From NCBI GenBank assembly GCA_019321725.1, contig CM033123.1, forward strand, positions 752,960 to 816,959: 64,000 bases of DNA. Direction: 5' to 3'. Below, piece by piece: positions 14,492 through 26,028 of the stretch; position 1 is the stretch's first letter, and every line of letters begins with the position of its first letter. The stretch is from Paulownia fortunei (taxonomy: Eukaryota; Streptophyta; Magnoliopsida; Lamiales; Paulowniaceae). Below the pieces are notes generated by a model. That model worked only from the letters and a program-made list of their open reading frames with translations. It was not told where the DNA came from and searched no databases. The translations under genes were made by a program, and so were the position numbers.

Positions 14492-15163
14492 TACATAGAT
14501 GAAGCTGTTTTCCTTAGTCTGATTCCCATCATCCAACACTGCCATCACAAAAATCATACATATTGAATTAGCTATAAATACAACACAAACATCACATTAT
14601 TTTTATTATTATAAACTATATGTATTCAATAGTTCAAACCAGAGCTACCAAAAAAAAGAAAAAAAGAACTCCTCAACCTGTGCATTTGCTGACTAGAATT
14701 ACACTAAATATAAAAAACAAACGCAAAATCAACCACAACTGCATAAACATTGAAGTATCTATGCCGAGAGGTTTAAAAACTAATCGAGTCTTGCCTAACT
14801 TGAAATTAGGTAGGTTTGATTATTTATGGAAATACTCTAACCAAGCTTTAATTGAGCAGAGCACAACTCAGCGTCTTAGCTAATCGAGCCAAGCTTCAAA
14901 AATTAACAAATGAGAACTGATCCACAAAAATGTATGGCCGCACATATTCTATGTATGTGTATACATATACATACACACGCCAGCATATGTATAATTTCAC
15001 AAGAAAGGTAAAATCAAACACGCACATACACAGACACACAGAGATACATACCATCGGAGGCGTCAACGTCGATCGAAGGTACATTGAAGGGGATGAGCAT
15101 GAGGAGGAATTTGCAGATCACAAACGCGAATGCGATAACCGCCAGCGGCCACCAAAACGCCAT
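8713..15163 (-). CDS. ALDH22A1: Aldehyde dehydrogenase ALDH22A1
   Basis: Fourteen exons on the minus strand, in transcript order: 15163-15052, 14538-14495, 13831-13739, 13233-13106, 12603-12481, 11961-11808, 11167-11064, 10987-10909, 10762-10667, 10550-10413, 9799-9584, 9494-9303, 9087-8944 and 8865-8713. They join in frame to 591 residues, close to the roughly 596 of Arabidopsis ALDH22A1, whose sequence it follows closely. Family 22 is plant-specific, usually single-copy, and linked to oxidation of stress-derived aldehydes with NAD(P)+. Residues 5-25 form a hydrophobic N-terminal anchor or signal (starting [14 protein letters not shown]), suggesting a membrane or secretory location. The cofactor loop is FVGSPGVGK (270-278). 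The general base is Glu294 in VTLELGGKD, and the catalytic nucleophile is Cys328 in [25 protein letters not shown] lies near the C-terminus. All key residues are present, so the enzyme should be active. A (GA)15 microsatellite lies just inside the intron after exon 2. Confidence 0.95.
14459..14488. repeat. (GA)15 microsatellite in ALDH22A1 intron 2
   Basis: About fifteen uninterrupted GA units lie in the intron following coding exon 2. On the transcribed strand this is a CU tract starting about six bases after the splice donor. Confidence 0.95.
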
Positions 15164-15357
15164 CGTCCTTACTCCAATCGATTCAGATTCTAAAAGCTTC
15201 GGATTAAACCCTAGAAAGAGGTGATATGCGGATTCTACAATGGATTCCGATTCAATTGAAGCGCATTTCTCGAGCAGAAAGAAATAAAAAATTACTGTGC
15301 CTCAGTCTAGTGCTCGGTGCTGACTGTGCACAGTAGTGTATGTATGTATATGTTGTT

Positions 15358-15391
<34 letters not shown>

Positions 15392-15775
15392 TATATGCAC
15401 ATATATGTATACATACATATATATAAATATTTATACAAATTAATTTAAGAACATAGCGACAAGTTATAAAATTATTGAAAGGTACAAATAGAGTGAGTTA
15501 AATATTACTCGATTTATAATATTTTATGTTAGATGTGTCTGAGAAGTTTAATATAATATATCAATTGAAGGTGCTTAATTCATTTTTATTACAAAAGTTT
15601 GTTCAAAAAAGAGATTAAAAAATTAGGATTCAGTGTAATCAATAAAACAATCATTTACTGAAAAAAAAAACTCATTTCTTTGTGACAAGGAGTTAATATA
15701 GATGGGTTTTTTTAATAAAATATTATAATTTAATTAAATAATTCTCAAAATACGATGGAATAGGTGGAGTTTAGA
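15164..15775. other. ALDH22A1 5' leader and upstream region
   Basis: This region holds the probable 5' UTR and promoter of the minus-strand ALDH22A1 gene. It includes a dinucleotide repeat at about 15359-15393 (CA changing to TA). The remainder is AT-rich with no recognised coding sequence. Confidence 0.5.
15359..15393. repeat. Compound (CA)n(TA)n microsatellite
   Basis: A run of CA units passes directly into TA units, upstream of the ALDH22A1 start codon. It is a simple repeat visible by eye. Confidence 0.95.
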
Positions 15776-16433
15776 TTTTTATAATAAGATATTAGGCGTA
15801 ACGCTTTTAATTTTAACTTTTTTAATTTTCATACGAGGTGCAAATTTCAAATTCTCTTTTTATTTCTTTTTTCTTTTTTTTTGTTTTATATATATATTTT
15901 TTAATTAAGTAATTTAATTTCATATATATATAATTATTAATTAAAATATGTCAATTGTATATATGTGTAATTTATTCATATTATGTATATTTAGCATTTT
16001 GTGTAATTATACTATTACACACGTAAATATAAATATTTTAAATTTTAAATATAATTTAACCAACGGTTAAATTTTTTTTATTATATAAATGAATAGAGTA
16101 ATCAAATTAAACAGATTATATACAATGTAAACTGATAAGATGTTTGGAATTTATTTATATAATATTTTTAAAAAAAATTAGTTAAATTTTATTTAAAATT
16201 TAAATTTTTTATATTTACATATATAATAATATAATTACACAAAATGCTAAATACACATAATATAAATTATATATATATACACACAATTAATATATTTTAA
16301 TTAATAATTATATATATATATGTGTGTGTGTGAACCACAGCTTTATCCAAAATAATGCTTTGATTAACGTACTCGAATAAAAATAAATAAATAAAAAGCG
16401 TTAGGCGGGCTAACGCTTTATCATAAAAACTTA
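15776..16433. mobile_element. AT-rich foldback/MITE-like inverted repeat
   Basis: The two halves are imperfect reverse complements. Core arms at about 15917-16065 and 16168-16322 share, for example, CACAAAATGCTAAATA against TATTTAGCATTTTGTG, and TTTTAATTAATAATTA against TAATTATTAATTAAAA. The outer ends also pair: TAGGCGTAACGCTTTTA near 15794 against TAAAAAGCGTTAGGCG near 16393, followed by an ATAAAAA tail. Complementarity continues nearly to the centre (ATTATATAAAT near 16080, ATTTATATAAT near 16151). There is no coding capacity. This fits a non-autonomous foldback or MITE insertion. The superfamily and target duplication were not determined. Confidence 0.65.
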
Positions 16434-17829
16434 ACTTGTTTTTATTTAACGGCGTATTTTGATAATTATTTTATTAAAATATAATATTTTAGTAAAAAAC
16501 CCTAAGCTAGACCATTGGTATTGGTGTATTGAGACTTGGATTCTATACATAAAAATTAGTTCTGGAACTTTAGGTTTGCGGTGTAAATTAGGTTTTCTAC
16601 ATTTCATTTTGATTTCATTTTCAACCATTATTTTTTTAAAAATTATTTCGCATTGTTGGCTCAACTAAAATTATTAATGGACCAGAAGCAGCATTCTCAA
16701 CCGCCCAACATCATAGAATAAATGAAAGTATCTTCATCAGATGGACATATTTTAATTAAGTTCACAATATTAATTTAAGCCTATAAGCAAAAAGGTTCAA
16801 TTTAATGGACACAATACCAAAAATAGCTACTATAAATATCCCTCCATTTTATTTTAAAAGGTACATTTTATTCAGTAGCATTAATGTTGCTTTGGAAATT
16901 TTTATGTAAGCAAGTTTAAAGTCGCATAAACAGACCTAACAAAATTAATTTTAAAAATTAGCTAACCATGGGAGTGCATACCACATCAACCAGTTGCTAG
17001 CAGCATATATAGATCGAATGCAACTGTAGAATGCCGTTGGTGCAAAGGCACACATTTCTTTATTACCTTGCAAGTTATTGATTTTACTAACTATGCTGTG
17101 AACTAAGTTTATGAGGCTGGGGTTTGAAAGTAATTCCTTTTGTAAAAGCTAAATATACCATGGAATATATTTTCGACTTTTAAACAACTATATGCAAATG
17201 CTTTCCAGTTCAGTGCTTGTCATTAATTCCTTGATTTTCAAGGAAGCAAATCCTTTAACTTTGTAATTATCATTTGCTTCAAGCAACCTTTGATTCTCAT
17301 CAGCATTTGTGGCTTTATAAGTGTCGAACAACATAAATCCATGCAGTAGTTCATTGGAGAGATTTCACAGTGAAATATAGGCTAAGGTTTTAGGTTTTGG
17401 GTCGGCGATTGTTGGTAAGCCTTTCTGCTTGTCCATTATCAATGATTTTTAGCAGCTTCTTGTTGTTCTCCAATATGATACTCCATAGTTCACAGACTGG
17501 CATCCGTTTCTTAATGATTTTACACTTGCTCTTTAGGCTAAGGCAACATTGTGAAAATTTGCATCACTTTGTAGTCTTGCCTTAATCTTCATTTTTCTCT
17601 ATTGTCTTGATCTCAGTCACTTCTGGATGCAATTTTGCTTTGATGTATAATTTTCAGTTTCTGCTAGGTGTACCTGAATGCAACACAATTCCAGCAAAAC
17701 AGAAAGGCCTCAGGACAAGACTCCTTGAGGCTTTTTGGACAATTGAACAGGGCTGAATTTTTGTTTTTTTTTTCCTCAAATTTTAATCTTTCTTGTTCAA
17801 GATTTTGCAGAGTTGGGGAAAATCAGGAT
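16434..17829. other. Upstream region of the DUF247 gene
   Basis: No convincing coding sequence was found. The pyrimidine-rich run at about 17759-17813, ending TTTTGCAG, looks like a 3' splice site shortly before the DUF247 start codon. A 5' leader intron is therefore likely, with a noncoding exon somewhere upstream. Confidence 0.4.
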
Positions 17830-19161
17830 ATGGTGAACAAGATGGAAGCAGGCAACAGATCACTCGAAAAACACAGTATAACAAGAGACCATGTGTCAAT
17901 TGAGATTACGAATGAGGATATTCTTCTGTCCTCAATCAAAGAAAAGATGGAATGCATTTCTGTGTCACATTGTGTCTGCAGAGTCCCTGAAGAACTTTTC
18001 AAAGGAAACGAAGGAAAATATTTTCCATCCTCAGTGTCAATCGGCCCCTTCCACCATGGCAAAGATTGTCTTAAAGTCATGGAGGATCAAAAGTGGCGAT
18101 ATTTCAACACATTACTAAGTCGAAAACCAAATGCAGAAGCAATTCTAGACAGCTGCATCAGGGCAATGAGGCATGTGGAACAAAAGGCTAGAAAATTCTA
18201 TGGTGAAACACTTGAAATGGGGAGTGATCAGTTTGTTGAAATGTTGCTAGTCGATGGCTGTTTCATAATCGAGCTTTTTCTTGAGTTTGCAATCAAGAGT
18301 TTGAGACGTAGAGATGATCCGTTCTTCAGCACAAACGATAGGATCTTTCGATTGAGATGTGACTTAATTTTGTTTGAAAATCAAGTTCCTTTTTTCATTC
18401 TCGAGCAACTCTTCCACTTACTCCCAATTCCCATACACTGCCGTATGTCCCTCATTGAGCTTGCCTTGTGTTTCTTCAGGAAGTTGATTCCAGGAGATCA
18501 TGCACAATTTCCTCTTGAAATCTTTGGCCCTCAAACACACCATTTACTAGACCTAATCAGGCAGCATTATCTGCCTACATCTCCAGAAGTTCTGTCAAGT
18601 GGTGGGCAGACACATATGCATCAGGCAACACGTCTTTCCGCTACTGGGATAAGAGTCAAAAAGACCATTTCTGGAAGTCCATCTAACATAAGATTTTTCA
18701 ATGGAGAACTCAAGATCCCATCTTTGGAAATTCATAGTTATACAGAAATCTTGTTCAGAAACCTCATTGCAATGGAACATTGCCACCCTGAATGTTCAAA
18801 ACATGTTACGTCTTATGCAATCCTGATGAAACGTCTAATCCGGTCTAAAAGGGATGTGAGGTTACTTCATGGTAAGGAAATTCTCATTGATGGCCATGAC
18901 AGGGAGGGAGAAATTGTTTATCTTTTCCAGAGGCTACATGTGGATATAAATGAGAAGGACTTTTACTATAGAGGGCTTTGTGAACAAGTTAATGGGTATC
19001 AAACAAGAAGAAGGCCAGTATGGTGGCAGGATATAAGGCATACTTATCACAAAACTCACTTGGGAATCGCAGGTTTTAGTTTGGCTATGTTGTTTCTGGT
19101 TGTCCTTTTCACAGGAGCGTTGATCTCAGCACTTTCTTTCCTGCTGCACCATTTTCAGTAG
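17830..19161 (+). CDS. DUF247 family membrane protein (UPF0481-like)
   Basis: A single coding exon gives about 443 residues from the ATG at 17830, the usual size for plant DUF247 proteins. The open frame extends upstream to 17668, but that part runs through a polypyrimidine tract ending TTTTGCAG, so I take it as leader or intron. Family hallmarks are CRVPEELFKGNEGKYFP and VSIGPFHHG near the N-terminus, MLLVDGCFIIELFL, and LRCDLILFENQVPFFILEQL. The C-terminus has one long hydrophobic helix (from HLGIAGFSLAMLFLVVLF) and ends a few residues after it. DUF247 proteins are plant-specific predicted plasma-membrane proteins of mostly unknown function; some grass members act in self-incompatibility, which does not transfer to this copy. 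No disruption was seen. Confidence 0.9.
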   Translation: MVNKMEAGNRSLEKHSITRDHVSIEITNEDILLSSIKEKMECISVSHCVCRVPEELFKGNEGKYFPSSVSIGPFHHGKDCLKVMEDQKWRYFNTLLSRKPNAEAILDSCIRAMRHVEQKARKFYGETLEMGSDQFVEMLLVDGCFIIELFLEFAIKSLRRRDDPFFSTNDRIFRLRCDLILFENQVPFFILEQLFHLLPIPIHCRMSLIELALCFFRKLIPGDHAQFPLEIFGPQTHHLLDLIRQHYLPTSPEVLSSGGQTHMHQATRLSATGIRVKKTISGSPSNIRFFNGELKIPSLEIHSYTEILFRNLIAMEHCHPECSKHVTSYAILMKRLIRSKRDVRLLHGKEILIDGHDREGEIVYLFQRLHVDINEKDFYYRGLCEQVNGYQTRRRPVWWQDIRHTYHKTHLGIAGFSLAMLFLVVLFTGALISALSFLLHHFQ

Positions 19162-20968
19162 GATTAGTTACAAGAATGTTTTGTCTTTTTAATCATTTTC
19201 ATTATCTTAAAGGGCATTTGGCAAATTATCTGGTGTGGTTTAGAAGTTTGTATTTACTTTCTGGGCACAAAAGCAATTGAGATTATTGCAATGTTCCCAA
19301 GCTTGTTTTGATTTGGCTGGATATTTCTGTAACATTCTTAAGCAACTTTGATGCATGGATGAACTACTTACCAAGAGACTTGATGACAAATGTAAATTAA
19401 CTATCTTGGATTTTAGTAATAAAAATACTTTAAGAAAAAATATGTATTTGATTGAAGAAAAATGTAAATTAGAAATGTTTGTACGCATATGAATGTACAT
19501 CAAACTCCAATAACCTTCCAACTTTGTCCATTCATAAATTATTGTGGATAATCTAATTCGTGTTCAGAATTAGGATGATCGTGAACAAATTGAGTTCAGT
19601 TGAACATTTAGTTACCTATTCAAGTTAAAATTAATATAAAATTATTTAATTTTTTGTTATTATGCTGTGTATGGATTTTTTTGTGTCCTACAACTATTCA
19701 AACTTTGATGAACTGAGTTCGTTTTTGTTCAATTAATGGTACATTACTCTTTAAAATTCTGTTATTAATAAAAAATATTATGTTTAAATATCATCTATTT
19801 AGGAGTATTAATTTATTTTGACAGTAACAAAGTCAAATTTATTAGTTATACTTGATTAGTATGTGATATATTAATTAATTCAAGTCATTTTTTAGGAGTC
19901 GTTCTAAACCAATCAAGAATTCTCAAGAGTGTGAGATAGTAATAAAAAAGTAACTTAAAACCAAATAAGTCCATTTAGTTTGTTGGGGACTCCATCAAAA
20001 ATCATTTTATGATCAAATTAGAAGAAATAAAAAGAAAATGATAAACTATCGTTCCAAATGTAGAATGAAAATAATAAATATATATATTTTCTCTACATGG
20101 TCTACAATTCAAATATTATTCTAATCAAAATTGAATTGGTTCTCACTCACAAAAGAAAAAAAAATATAGAAGTATTTTGCCCCTTTGATGTTAGAGACCC
20201 ATAAAATTAAACTTAAGGTAGAATCCTTTTCACGTTAAAAGAGTCGTATAATTGATATTGTTGGTAGAAACTTACATTTGAATTTTGGTATGATTTTATG
20301 AAAAGAGTTTGATATGGAATAATTATTTTAAAGTCGGCTCCATTTGCATAAAATTATACAATTCATGAGAAAAATCTGAAATTAAGTTGAAATATATATT
20401 TCAAGATTTTTCAAGATTTAGTGTGACTCAAAGGATACCATAATATAAAAAAATAAAATAAAATAATGATATGTATATTAAACAATAGAAGATGATAAAG
20501 TTGGAAGTGTGTGTTTGTCATTTGTGGGGCCTTTAACTTGTTAAGGACAATATTTTTTTCCACCCCCTCCAAGTTTTTCCCTTTAACTTTTTCTTTATTG
20601 GGTGAGTACTTTTCATCACATTTTTGCAATGGGACAATTAGGCTTTAACATGAAATATAGTGCAAATGCATTTGATTTGCTTAAAAAAAGCCATACGTGT
20701 TTGTACTTGACAGTTGATCCTGTAGTAATAAACAGGTTTGTGTGGGAATAGTGCCATATCATGTGGCAACTTGCAAGAGCAAATAAATATCTTGTACTAC
20801 AAGAAGACAACAACACATTTAGACTTTTAAATAGGAAACTGGATAATGTTTTGGATAAAGAAGTCTAGTGAGAAAATAGAAAAATAAATAAATGCATCGA
20901 CAACTAATTTCCATCACAATTTATTACAAATAAATATCAATTGTAAATATTTTGATTATCATATAAAA

Positions 20969-20969
20969 T

Positions 20970-21010
<41 letters not shown>
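20969..21010. repeat. Compound (AT)n(AG)n microsatellite
   Basis: About ten AT units are followed directly by about ten AG units, roughly 440 bases upstream of the universal stress protein gene. Confidence 0.9.
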
Positions 21011-21259
21011 TGATAAACGGATATTTTGTTATAACTAAAATTTTCTATAATTCATCTTGAGAGTAAATTCGAATATAATTTCAAAATATATTCATTAACA
21101 ACTTTTGAATATTTTATTGTTCTGGTTGACCATAAATGAACCCTTTTTCTTTGCTCCCACTTTTTCTGTCACTCTACAAAATAAATCAACGGTGGAAAAC
21201 AAAAGACAGACAATCATTCTCATCCATCACTAAAACTAAGATATTTAATTTTACTACAA

Positions 21260-21301
21260 CCTCTCTCTCTCTCTGTCTCTGTCTCTCTCTCTCTCTCTCT
21301 T
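21260..21301. repeat. (CT)n microsatellite upstream of USP gene
   Basis: A CT tract with two interruptions (CTGTCTCTGT), 145-187 bases before the start codon. CT/GA tracts near plant transcription starts are common core-promoter features. Two shorter GA runs follow at about 21405-21421 and 21432-21442, in the probable 5' UTR. Confidence 0.85.
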
Positions 21302-21446
21302 ATAATTAATATTTTAATGTGATGTCAGTACCTTATATTCCCTTGTTTTTCGTCAGTGTCCCGACTACAAGACGCAGACAAACATTTCTCTCCATCACAA
21401 GTTTAGAGAGAGAGAGAGAGCACAGAAATTCTAGAGAGAGAGAAAT

Positions 21447-23379
21447 ATGGGAGATTGCAGGAGAGTAGGAGTGGCAGTGGATTTCTCGCCGTGCAGCAGA
21501 AAAGCTCTGAGATGGGCTGTGGATAACCTGGCCCGGAGTGGGGATCATCTGATTCTCATCACCGTGCGTCCGGAAGGCTATTATGAGACAGGAGAGATGC
21601 AGCTATGGGAGACCACTGGTTCCCGTATGCTTCCCATCTCACCCTATCTTTGCATCTCTCTGTCTTATGTACTTGTTTTTATTTAATTCATTCTTTTTTT
21701 TTTCTCTCTTTTTTTTTGGGTGCATGTGAATTTTGAGCAAACATGTGTGCTATGAGTGACGTTATGTGGTGAACTGATCAGAAAACTAGTTCTAAGAATC
21801 TTATCAGAGAGCTGACCTGATAAAGTTAGCTTTTTTTTTTTGGTGGGTTCATGTGATTCGAGCTGATATGTGTAATTTGTTTATCTGTTATTGAAAGATG
21901 GTGTATTATGTGGATCAATCTGAATTTGATCAGATTATTGACCTTATAAATTTAATTTTTCGGTTTCTTGGAGGGTGTTTTTAGTAAATAATAGTTGATT
22001 TATCATGAGCTGGTAATAGGGTGGAGATCAATAATTGATCTCCCTGTTGATTTTCAGTTTTGGATTTTTGTGTATGGTACTTGAATGATGTTGTGGATCA
22101 ATAGGAATTCAGATAATTGTATCTAATTTTCAGATTTTGATCAGATAATTGACCTGATAAAGTTGTTTTCTTTTTCTTTCTTCTTCTTATGGAGGATGTC
22201 CTAGCAAATGATTGTTGATTTCACATGAGCTACGATGGATGCTCCTAATATCAAAGGGTGGAAGTCAATAATTGATCTGAGCAGTGATCTACTATTGATA
22301 GATAGCAATATTCCTTTTTTTTTTAATTTGGGATTTTTCGTTTTATGAAGAGAACAGGAGGGAAACTCCTGCTTCATTTAGATATATTTTGTGTTGCATA
22401 TATGAAATTTTTGCTCTGGATCTCAATGCATAATTTTATTAAAGCCACATGGCATAAATACTTTTATTGTCTTAGGTTTTACTTCATCTAAACATGTTAA
22501 CGGTGACCATTTTTCGTCAATTGATAGGATGTGGTTTTTGGCTCTTCTTCTTAACCAATTGATTCTTGTGATTTTTGTTAGCTTTGATTCCTTTGAGCGA
22601 TTTCTCGGACCCCCATATCATGAAGAAATATGAGGTGAACCCTGACCCTGAAACATTGGATATCATCTCTACTGCATCAAGGCAGAAAGAGGTCATTTTT
22701 GCTATTTGTATCCATAACTTTTGAAATTTTATCAATTCCACGAGTGATATCTTTCAATGACTTACACCTGTGCTTGGAAGCAGATCATTGTGCTGATGAA
22801 AATCTTCTGGGGGGATGCTCGAGAGAAGTTATGCGAATCAATTGATGGCATTCCCCTTGACTGCCTGGTTATCGGGAATAGAGGTCTTGGCAAAATCAAA
22901 AGGTCCGGCTCTTGTCATATCCTTCTAGTTGTTCCAAGACTCTCGCTCTTAACGTTGAGTCAGTATGATCATGGACATATCAGCCTATTCTATCTTGAGT
23001 GTTTCTCAGGCTTCCTGCTGGATCATTTAACTGAATTATAATTTAAAATTTCATCTGGTGTCTCAGTGATCCAGAAAAGATTCCTTTGATACAAGTAAAA
23101 TAAAGTGATATGTTGAATTTTCTCCACATATAGCCTTAGATATAAAATTTATACCATTGTGCTGCATACCTTATTTTGTCAGAAACAAGTTTTTAGGTTT
23201 TTATTTGGTCTGCTGATCAGATCCCAGAGTACTTCATTGCATTGCAGTTCCTATCAGCCTAACAAATATACAATGGATTTGTTTCTATATAATTTTGCAG
23301 GGCTATTATGGGCAGTGTTAGCAACTTTGTGGTGAACAATGCTTCATGTCCTGTTACCGTAGTGAAGAGCCATGACTAA
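21447..23379 (+). CDS. Universal stress protein A-like, ATP-binding type
   Basis: Four exons (21447-21624, 22582-22691, 22784-22902, 23301-23379) join in frame to 161 residues, the normal size for a single-domain plant USP. The start MGDCRRVGVAVDFSPCSRKA gives the first beta strand and the nucleotide-contacting Asp12. The ATP signature G-x2-G-x9-G-S is complete: G127, G130, G140 and S141 within IGNRGLGKIKRAIMGSVSNF. WGDAREKL and CPVTVVKSHD at the C-terminus match Arabidopsis At3g53990-type proteins. USPs of this class bind ATP, form dimers and act in the cytosol in abiotic stress responses; no precise client is implied by sequence. Introns fall at conserved positions, and the phases were checked. 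Confidence 0.93.
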
Positions 23380-25215
23380 ATGTGACGGATTTTCTGGTGG
23401 AGCTTATTCCTGTTGTTTCTGAAACTCCTCGTATTTTTGGGGCTCTAGAATTGATATGTAGTAAATAATTGTGTTGTCTGTAATTCAATCTTGAAGTTTG
23501 TAATTGTGTTTGTGTGCATTGCTAGTAAAAGGATGCTTGTTGTTGTAAGCTCAAGTAGCCTGTGTTTCTTTCTTTGTAACCTTGAGCAGATCAAATAAAA
23601 TGACTCTTGGAATTTATTTTCACCGTCTCCAAATGTTCTTGACATCAAAACATCAATAACAGTACATTTGCCATGTGTACTAATGTTTTATCAATATTCA
23701 ATGCATTAGCTTGTATAACACTTGGGGAAGGCATTGATTTATGAGGAGAATAGAATCCTGTTAATTGCTTGACCGAGCACAGAAAGACTTTGATTCTTGA
23801 GATATTTCAGTCCTTACTCTGGACCATTTGCTAATTTTAAGAAAGATTGGATAGCCATCTAGGCATCTAATTGATAACTAGGAAATTTCTTGCTACCTGT
23901 GGGGTTTATGAGCCGTTGAAGATGTAATAAAATGAAATTATGATATCATCAAATATGACCCGCGACATGCATGACATTTGTTATTTGATGTTGCCAACTT
24001 ACTATCTGCAGATGACTGGCAGGATCCTGATGTTGGTAACTTACTGAGGTTGACTGGCAGGATCCTTGATAATAGACAAGATATCTGTTTACCATGTCAA
24101 ACATAATAAAAATAATCTCAAAATTCATTATTCAGTAGAACTATAGTCTGATGTGGATTCTGATGTTCTTCCTGGCATTGAATCTAATCTTTGTGGTCAC
24201 AATAAGATTATGGATCCTAACACCTAGCAAAATTGGGGCTCTTTTACAACTATGTAGTAGGCAAGGCATTGTTCAAGATATGATTCAACTGCTTAATAAA
24301 CATGTGCGAGTATTTTTCATGCTTTTGAACTAAACATTACAAACTCTAAGAGGCTCTTATGTGCAGTGGTTGCCTGTAGACCTGGGCACGCTTCACCAGT
24401 TCTGCTTCACACTCTTACTCTTGAGTTTGGCAGCAGGAAAATAGGGTATCTCAATTTGTATACACATATGTATATTGTGTGTTTGTGTTCATATGCCACT
24501 GGCATGGTTACATTTCTAGGCCCAATTTTATATCTTTAGCATTTTTAAAGTGACTTTCGTGAAAATAAAAATAAGTTTGGATTAGTTATATAGGAATGTT
24601 GATTTTATAAGGTTAGAAATGAAAATATTTTTGGTTTATGTGATTCCATGAAAAAAATAGAATTTTTTGAATACGACAAAATAAGGGGTAGTAAGTGTGA
24701 AAATGACATTTATAGATCTAGAAATGAGTATTTTTAGTTTTTAACTTTAAGAAAACCCTTAAAAATAAACAATAATAACAATAGTATTTTTGTTGGAAAG
24801 TTAGTAAAACAAAAATATTTTAAGAATTTCAAATAGTAAAAATATAAAAAGATTGCCCTCTAGAAATGTAAACAAATGGCTCGTTAACTACCATTGAATT
24901 CTCAAGAGTTGGAGGAGGTGAATTATGTACATCCTTAAACTGTGAAAGTTAACTATGACCACGTTCCAAAATCCCAATGTATTACCGTCTTTGACAACAA
25001 AATGAAGACCACTGCTGAAATGCGTGAAACAAGCAAAAGACAGTTCCTAAAATAAGGAAACTGTGGTCATCCTATTTTCATTCACAACTGCCTCTATGAA
25101 TGCTAAGTAACCAATTTCACCCCTCAAACTGGATCCTATTTTTCCACCAAGTCCTAGTCTTTCCAACTTCATTACCTTAATCTTTCTCAAAAACTGCACA
25201 CAAACACTCCAAAAA
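23380..25215. other. Intergenic region between USP and PMEI genes
   Basis: The first 250 bases are the probable USP 3' UTR. A two-copy tandem repeat of about 40 bases lies at 23990-24070 (both copies contain GACTGGCAGGATCCT). The rest shows no supported gene. Confidence 0.5.
23990..24070. repeat. Two-copy tandem repeat of about 40 bp
   Basis: Units near 23990-24031 and 24032-24070 share AACTTACT and GACTGGCAGGATCCT in the same order. It is a small local duplication in noncoding sequence. Confidence 0.7.
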
Positions 25216-26028
25216 ATGGCACTCCATAACAATCCCAGGCTGCTCTCTCTCTCCTGCTCTCTTCTCTTCTCTTTCCATTTAGCACTATCCGAGCTTTCCC
25301 CCGCTGCTTCCCCCAGCCAGCTGCCTGAGTCCTCCCCAGGATCGGTACCCATCCCATCGCCATCCCCAGGACCTGCATCCGTACCAACGCCATCCCCTGG
25401 ACCAGCATCTGTGCCATTACCATCTCCTGCAGCATACACTCTTCTGAATCATGTCTCATTCCCTCCATCAATCTCAGAACCCCCATCCAGGTCCATCTCT
25501 CCCAATGCAGATGCGCCGGCAGAATCTGATGGCCCCTTCCAATTTGATTTCTCAACTATCCTTGCCCCCTCAGTTGATGTTAATCCAAAATTGAAGGAAA
25601 TCTGTGACTCCACTGACTATCCCTCCCTTTGCCTAGCCACAGTTGTTCCCTTCCTCAATGGGAAAACTGATGTTCCATCTGTCCTTGAAGTGATCATCAG
25701 GGCCGGTGCTAAACTTGCAAAATATGGCCTGTCCCTGGCAAAGAACTTTGCTGAAAAAACAGGAGCCCCCCCTGAGCTTCTCTCCATCCTCGAGGACTGC
25801 AAGGACAGTTATGACAGCGCGGTTTACAACTTTCAGAACACGATTAATGCCTTTCTTGAACATGATATAGGCACCATGAACAGCATGCTCAGTGCTGTCA
25901 TAACAGATGTTGGAGATTGTGAGGATGCGTTCTCAGGGCTGGGAGAGCAGTCCCCGTTGTCCAGTGTTGCTGATAGGTTGACGAACATGACAAGCAATTG
26001 TCTTGCCATTGTTTCCCTCTTGGATTGA
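25216..26028 (+). CDS. Secreted PMEI-domain protein with Pro-rich linker
   Basis: An intronless gene of 270 residues. Residues 1-25 are a signal peptide. Residues 29-72 are a Pro/Ser/Ala-rich linker with two adjacent copies of the unit PSPGPASVP. The PMEI domain runs from about 125 to 268. Its four conserved cysteines are C130 and C139 (ICDSTDYPSLC, first disulfide hairpin) and C195 and C235 (second disulfide); C262 is extra. NMTS at 257 is a possible N-glycosylation site. PMEI domains inhibit pectin methylesterase or acid invertase in the apoplast by forming 1:1 complexes, and sequence alone does not tell which. The Pro-rich part resembles arabinogalactan or extensin linkers and could be O-glycosylated in the cell wall. 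No pectinesterase catalytic domain follows, so this is a stand-alone inhibitor-type protein. Confidence 0.9.
   Translation: MALHNNPRLLSLSCSLLFSFHLALSELSPAASPSQLPESSPGSVPIPSPSPGPASVPTPSPGPASVPLPSPAAYTLLNHVSFPPSISEPPSRSISPNADAPAESDGPFQFDFSTILAPSVDVNPKLKEICDSTDYPSLCLATVVPFLNGKTDVPSVLEVIIRAGAKLAKYGLSLAKNFAEKTGAPPELLSILEDCKDSYDSAVYNFQNTINAFLEHDIGTMNSMLSAVITDVGDCEDAFSGLGEQSPLSSVADRLTNMTSNCLAIVSLLD

Larger units (their letters stand above)
19162..21446. other. Intergenic region, AT-rich
   Basis: It contains the 3' flank of the DUF247 gene, AT-rich sequence without recognisable genes, microsatellites near 20.97-21.01 and 21.26-21.30 kb, and the promoter and GA-rich leader of the universal stress protein gene. 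Confidence 0.5.

Noticed and set aside
17668..17829. Upstream extension of the DUF247 reading frame by 54 codons
   Set aside because: The extension crosses a polypyrimidine tract ending in TTTTGCAG and lacks family similarity, so it is more likely leader intron and UTR.
25047..25555. Two minus-strand frames of 130 and 122 codons opposite the PMEI gene
   Set aside because: They are antisense shadows of the Pro-rich repeat, with low-complexity Gly/Asp or Met content.
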